Source: Propionibacteriaceae bacterium ZF39
GTDB lineage: Bacteria; Actinomycetota; Actinomycetes; Propionibacteriales; Propionibacteriaceae
Length of the DNA stretch: 64,000 nucleotides
Assembly: GCA_039565995.1 (NCBI GenBank)
Contig: CP154795.1
Location: 1,364,001 to 1,428,000, forward strand
Direction of reading: 5' to 3'
The notes under the pieces were generated by a model. It made no database searches, was not told where the DNA came from, and saw only the letters and a list, made by a program, of their open reading frames with translations. Positions within the stretch are counted from its first letter, which is position 1; every line of letters begins with the position of its first letter. Both the position numbers and the translations under genes were made by a program. Below are positions 60,901-64,000 of the stretch, in pieces.

Positions 60901-60973
60901 CGGGGCGTAGCGTAGTGGCTAGCGCGCCTGCTTTGGGAGCAGGAGACCGCAGGTTCGAGTCCTGTCGCCCCGA
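60901..60973 (+). tRNA. tRNA-Pro(TGG)
   Basis: Acceptor CGGGGCG/CGCCCCG, D-arm GCGTAGTGGCTAGCGC, anticodon stem CCTGC/GCAGG with loop TTTGGGA and anticodon TGG, T-arm GCAGGTTCGAGTCCTGT. It lies just upstream of tig, a common order in actinobacteria. Confidence 0.96.
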
Positions 60974-61098
60974 CTCGGCGCTGTCGCTCGCACCCGCCCA
61001 AGGTCGCTACGATTGCGCGGGTGTGCCCTTGCGTGGGTCACCACAATTGCCGCGTCCGGACGGGCGTTCGGCCCATAGCCATCCATCAGGAGTAAACC

Positions 61099-62562
61099 TT
61101 GCCCAGCACCGTTGAGAAGCTGAGCCCCTCGCGGGTCAAGATCACCGTCGAGGTGCCGTTCACCGAGCTGAAGCCCGCCCTCGACAAGGCCTATCGGGAC
61201 ATCGCCTCGCAGGTGAACATTCCCGGCTTCCGCAAGGGCAAGGTGCCTCCGCTGGTGGTCGATCAGCGCTTCGGTCGCATGACGGTGGTGCAGGAGGCGA
61301 TCAACCAGTCGCTGCCCCAGCTCTATGCCCAGGCCATCCAGGAGAACGAGCTCAACCCGCTGGGCGAGCCGGAGGTCGAGGTCACCAAGCTCGAGGACGG
61401 TGAGCTGGTCGAGTTCACCGCCGAGGTCGACGTGCGCCCCGAGTTCGAGGTGCCGGCGTTCGACACCGTCAAGGTCGAGGTCGAGCCGCTCAAGGTCGAC
61501 GACGCCGCCATCGACGAGCGCATCGACATCCTGCGCCAGCGCTTCAGCACCATGAACGATGTCGATCGCCCGGCTGCCGACGGCGATGTGGTCACCGTCG
61601 ACCTGGCCGCATCCCAGAACGGTGAGGAACTCCCCGAGGCGACGGCCGACGGGATCCAGTACACGATCGGCTCCGAGGGGATGCTCGACGGGCTCGACGA
61701 GGCCGTCACCGGGCTTTCGGCCGGCGACACCGCGACCTTCGAGTCCCAGCTGGTCGGTGGCCCGCTCCAGGGTGAGAACGTCCAGGTCCAGGTCACGCTG
61801 CAGAAGGTGTCGGAGCGGATCCTCCCCGAGGTCGACGACGAGTTCGCCCAGCTGGTGTCGGAGTTCGACACCGTCGAGGAGATGCGCGCCGACCTCCGCA
61901 CGAGCGTCGAGAACGCGGCCCGCATCGAGCAGGCCAACGATGCCCGCGACAAGGTGCTCGAGGACCTCATCGGCCAGATCGACATCGAGATCCCGGAGAA
62001 GGTGCTCGCCAGCGAGATCGAGGGTCGCCACCAGCAGATCCAGCAGCAGCTGGAGATGGCCGGGATGACCCTGGACAAGTATCTCGAGGACACCGACTCC
62101 GAGGAGACCGCCGAGGAGTTCTGGGCCGAGATCGATTCGCGCGCCGCTGATGCCCTCAAGGCCCAGATGGTCCTCGACCAGGTCGCCGAGACCGAGCAGG
62201 TCGAGATGACCCAGCAGGACCTGACGCAGCACATCCTGCGCAAGGCTCAGCAGTCCGGCCACTCGCCGGAGCAGGAAATGCAGCACATGATGGAGCACAA
62301 CCACATGGGCGAGTGGATGACCGAGATCCGCCGCGGCAAGGCCCTGCAGCTCATGGTCGCCGGTGCCACCATCACCGACACCGACGGCAATGTCGTCGAT
62401 CTGTCCAACCTGCGTGAGGACGGCTCGATCGGTGAGCCCGAGGAAGCCGAGTCTGCCGACTCGCCCGACTCCCCGGATTCTCCCGACTCCCCGGATTCGC
62501 CCGATTCGCCCGCGTCCCCGGACTCGGCCGATGAGCCGGAGACCGACGAGGCCAAGGCCTGA
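61099..62562 (+). CDS. tig: Trigger factor
   Basis: The product has 487 residues from TTG 61099 (AGGAG 7 nt upstream). The ribosome-binding domain has the signature GFRKGKVPP near residue 45. The FKBP-like prolyl isomerase domain follows (DGDVVTVDLAASQNGEELPE), then the helical chaperone domain with MEHNHMGEWMTEIRRGKALQ near 405. It meets nascent chains at the ribosome exit. The C-terminal 45 residues are acidic and built of Asp-Ser-Pro repeats (62455-62530), longer than usual tails and variable in sequence. Confidence 0.96.
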   Translation: MPSTVEKLSPSRVKITVEVPFTELKPALDKAYRDIASQVNIPGFRKGKVPPLVVDQRFGRMTVVQEAINQSLPQLYAQAIQENELNPLGEPEVEVTKLEDGELVEFTAEVDVRPEFEVPAFDTVKVEVEPLKVDDAAIDERIDILRQRFSTMNDVDRPAADGDVVTVDLAASQNGEELPEATADGIQYTIGSEGMLDGLDEAVTGLSAGDTATFESQLVGGPLQGENVQVQVTLQKVSERILPEVDDEFAQLVSEFDTVEEMRADLRTSVENAARIEQANDARDKVLEDLIGQIDIEIPEKVLASEIEGRHQQIQQQLEMAGMTLDKYLEDTDSEETAEEFWAEIDSRAADALKAQMVLDQVAETEQVEMTQQDLTQHILRKAQQSGHSPEQEMQHMMEHNHMGEWMTEIRRGKALQLMVAGATITDTDGNVVDLSNLREDGSIGEPEEAESADSPDSPDSPDSPDSPDSPASPDSADEPETDEAKA

Positions 62563-62581
62563 GTTTCGCATCAATGCCGAC

Positions 62582-62610
62582 GCGGCCCGCTCCCGACGGG
62601 GGCGGGCCGC
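62582..62610 (+). terminator. Terminator after tig
   Basis: GCGGCCCGC (62582-62590) pairs perfectly with GCGGGCCGC (62602-62610) around an 11-nt loop, 20 bp after the tig stop. No U-run follows, as with several terminators of this genome. Confidence 0.7.
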
Positions 62611-62990
62611 TGCCGTTGACGGGAAGCTCCGCCCCCGGAGCTGTCGGACAATCCATGCATCTTCGCGCGGCTGGTTGGGCTGATCCAGGGAAGCCGCTGC
62701 ATCTTCGCGCGGGTTGGGTGAAGCCGCGCGAGTACGCCCGTCTTCGCGCGTGAAGTATCACGCGCGAAGACACCGCAATCCGAGCACCTGCGGGCAACTC
62801 GCGCGAAGATGCGACTCGACGGCATGGGAAGTGCATAGCGCTCACATCACTCCTGCCGGGGACGCTCTACGTGACGGGGCACGAACCACGTGTCGGCGAG
62901 GGCGCGGTGACAGGCACACCAGGAAAACCGAATGCGCCCAATGCGGGGCGGGCGTACGCTCGTGCCGGCCGATCGGGCCGAACGAGATTC
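62611..62990. repeat. Intergenic repeat cluster between tig and fgd
   Basis: No gene is supported in 62611-62990. The motif CATCTTCGCGCGG or TCTTCGCGCG occurs at 62657, 62699 and 62740 on the + strand. Its reverse complement follows at 62758-62771 and 62799-62812. The central pair forms a perfect 14-bp stem with a 4-nt loop (62740-62753 with 62758-62771). The genes on each side converge here. The last 150 bp lead into a tRNA fragment. Confidence 0.7.
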
Positions 62991-63038
62991 GATTATCTGA
63001 CTGTTAATCAGGAGTTGCGGGTTCGAATCCCGTCCCAC
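62991..63038 (+). pseudogene. 3' fragment of tRNA-Asn(GTT)
   Basis: The sequence holds an anticodon arm CTGACTGTTAATCAG (anticodon GTT), a T-arm GCGGGTTCGAATCCCGT and the 3' acceptor strand CCCAC. The matching 5' acceptor strand (GTGGG...) and the D-arm are missing within 80 bp upstream, so it is a 3' fragment of about 48 nt. This is what integration at a tRNA 3' end leaves at the far side of an element. Confidence 0.7.
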
Positions 63039-63114
63039 TTCGGTGGGTGGTGTAAATGGCAACACACTGCCGCTTCGGCGGCTGCTCGGAGCTCAACTCC
63101 CTGCCCGATCGGCT

Positions 63115-64000
63115 TCAGCCCAGTTCGCGTACGCCCGGGGTGACCTGTTCGGAGAACGTCCTCATGAACCGCTCCTGATCGTGACCCGGGCCATGGAAGA
63201 CGAGATGGTTGAAGCCGAGATCCGTATAGAACCGGATCTGCTCGATCGCCTCTTCCGGGGTGGACGCCACGATCCAGCGCTTCGCGACCTGCTCGATGGG
63301 GAGAGCGTCGGCCGCCGCCTCCATCTCCTCCGGGTCGGTGATGTCGTGTTTCTGTTCCTTGGTCAGCGACAACGGCGCCCAGAAGCGCGTGTTCTCCAGC
63401 GCGAGTTCGGGATCGGGATCGTATGAGAGCTTGATCTCGATCATCCGGTCGATGCTGTCGAACTCCCGCTTGTTGAGCTCGGCACCCTCCGCGACCGCCG
63501 GGATCAACTTGTCGCGATACAGCTCCGCACCCTTCCCGGAGGTGCAGATGAAGCCATCGCCCTGCCGGCCGGCGTACTTCGCGACCACCGGCCCGCCCGC
63601 CGCGATATAGACCGGCACCGGGACGTCCGGCCGGTCATAGATCATCGCGTCAACCGTGCGGTAGTAGTCGCCCTCGAACGTCACTCGATCCTCGGTCCAG
63701 AGCCGGCGCATCAGGCGTACCGACTCGCGCAGGCGCGCGAACCGCTCCTTGAAATCGGGCCAGCCCTGCTGGCCGACGGCAATCTCGTTGAGGGCCTCGC
63801 CGGTCCCGACGCCGAGCATCACGCGCCCCGGATAGAGACAGCCCATCGTGGCCCACATCTGGGCGATCACCGCAGGGTTGTAGCGGAAGGTGGGCGTCAG
63901 GACGGACGTGCCCAGCATGATCCGCTCGGTCCGCGCCCCGACGTGGGACATCCACACGATCGAGTTCGGGGCATGCCCACCCTTGTGGCGCCACGGCTGG
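63115..64000 (-). CDS. fgd: F420-dependent glucose-6-phosphate dehydrogenase, N-terminus beyond window
   Basis: The 295 codons visible run into the right edge. The sequence follows Fgd1 closely: [17 protein letters not shown] at the edge, then [74 protein letters not shown] and [13 protein letters not shown]. Fgd oxidises glucose 6-phosphate and reduces coenzyme F420, feeding F420-linked redox reactions in the cytosol. Missing are about 40 N-terminal residues. It implies that the organism makes F420. Confidence 0.92.
   Translation of the reverse strand, partial: QPWRHKGGHAPNSIVWMSHVGARTERIMLGTSVLTPTFRYNPAVIAQMWATMGCLYPGRVMLGVGTGEALNEIAVGQQGWPDFKERFARLRESVRLMRRLWTEDRVTFEGDYYRTVDAMIYDRPDVPVPVYIAAGGPVVAKYAGRQGDGFICTSGKGAELYRDKLIPAVAEGAELNKREFDSIDRMIEIKLSYDPDPELALENTRFWAPLSLTKEQKHDITDPEEMEAAADALPIEQVAKRWIVASTPEEAIEQIRFYTDLGFNHLVFHGPGHDQERFMRTFSEQVTPGVRELG

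Noticed and set aside
63039-63114. A second tRNA after the tRNA-Asn fragment (D-arm-like GTGTAAATGGCAACAC)
   Set aside because: The following GCCGC-TTCG-GCGGC is a tetraloop hairpin and not an anticodon arm, and no acceptor or T-arm can be paired.
62871-63143. 90-aa open frame across the tRNA-Asn fragment
   Set aside because: It translates tRNA and hairpin sequence; no ribosome site or conserved content.

Overview
The window is high-GC chromosomal DNA from an actinobacterium, most likely of the Propionibacteriaceae. This rests on the gene content: an Fgd-type F420-dependent glucose-6-phosphate dehydrogenase, a mycothiol-type Rv2466c-like DsbA protein, a GlbO haemoglobin, an oligoribonuclease, a Nei-type glycosylase beginning MPEGH, a class F sortase, and a pyrR-pyrB-pyrC block. 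Host genes also carry many GTACGC/GCGTAC hexamers. No species name can be given from the sequence alone.

Left host block (1-11973): partial OFA-type MFS transporter, SWIM-SNF2 helicase, thiamine-diphosphate enzyme, VTT/DedA-like membrane protein, DUF1772 protein, GNAT acetyltransferase, a CoA-transferase with a reversed domain order, an MFS pump, a LysR regulator and a divergent EamA exporter.

Mobile element (11962-21841, 9852 bp per excised unit): it sits in the 3' end of tRNA-His and is bounded by 28-bp direct repeats that start exactly at the encoded CCA. It carries integrase, excisionase, a replication-initiator-like protein with iteron-like repeats inside its gene, HNH nuclease, large terminase, portal, MuF-like head protein, scaffold, a 71-aa protein, HK97-fold capsid and a head-tail connector. 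No tail, tape-measure, lysis, protease or repressor gene is visible. This is the plan of a capsid-forming satellite (cf-PICI-like) that would need a helper phage's tails. After the capsid operon lies the strangest part: an array of 28-bp repeats on an exact 61-bp period, with 33-bp spacers that are mostly inverted repeats. The geometry and repeat hairpin resemble type I-E CRISPR, but no cas genes are present and the spacers are palindromes. Two small overlapping genes run towards the array on the minus strand. The element also brings its own terminator to replace the tRNA-His terminator it displaced.

Right host block (21890-64000): oligoribonuclease, MFS transporter, PrsW-like membrane protease followed by two dynamin-like GTPases and an SSB paralogue, a membrane protein/hydrolase pair divergent from a beta-lactamase-fold protein that has lost its catalytic residues, ettA, a lipoprotein, a D-lactate dehydrogenase-like FAD/Fe-S enzyme, MarR, a long-chain acyl-CoA ligase with a double-hotdog thioesterase, GH13 glucosidase with truncated haemoglobin, PTS enzyme I, a deaminase, the pyr genes, Nif3-like protein, pepN, a Tat-exported M15-like protein, nei, an M20 amidohydrolase, a class F sortase, trigger factor and partial fgd. 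tRNAs: His(GTG), Arg(TCT), Gly(TCC), Pro(TGG) and a 3' fragment of tRNA-Asn(GTT). Several intergenic regions hold clusters of short repeats, forward in the left half and inverted in the right half, with a different repeat sequence at each site.
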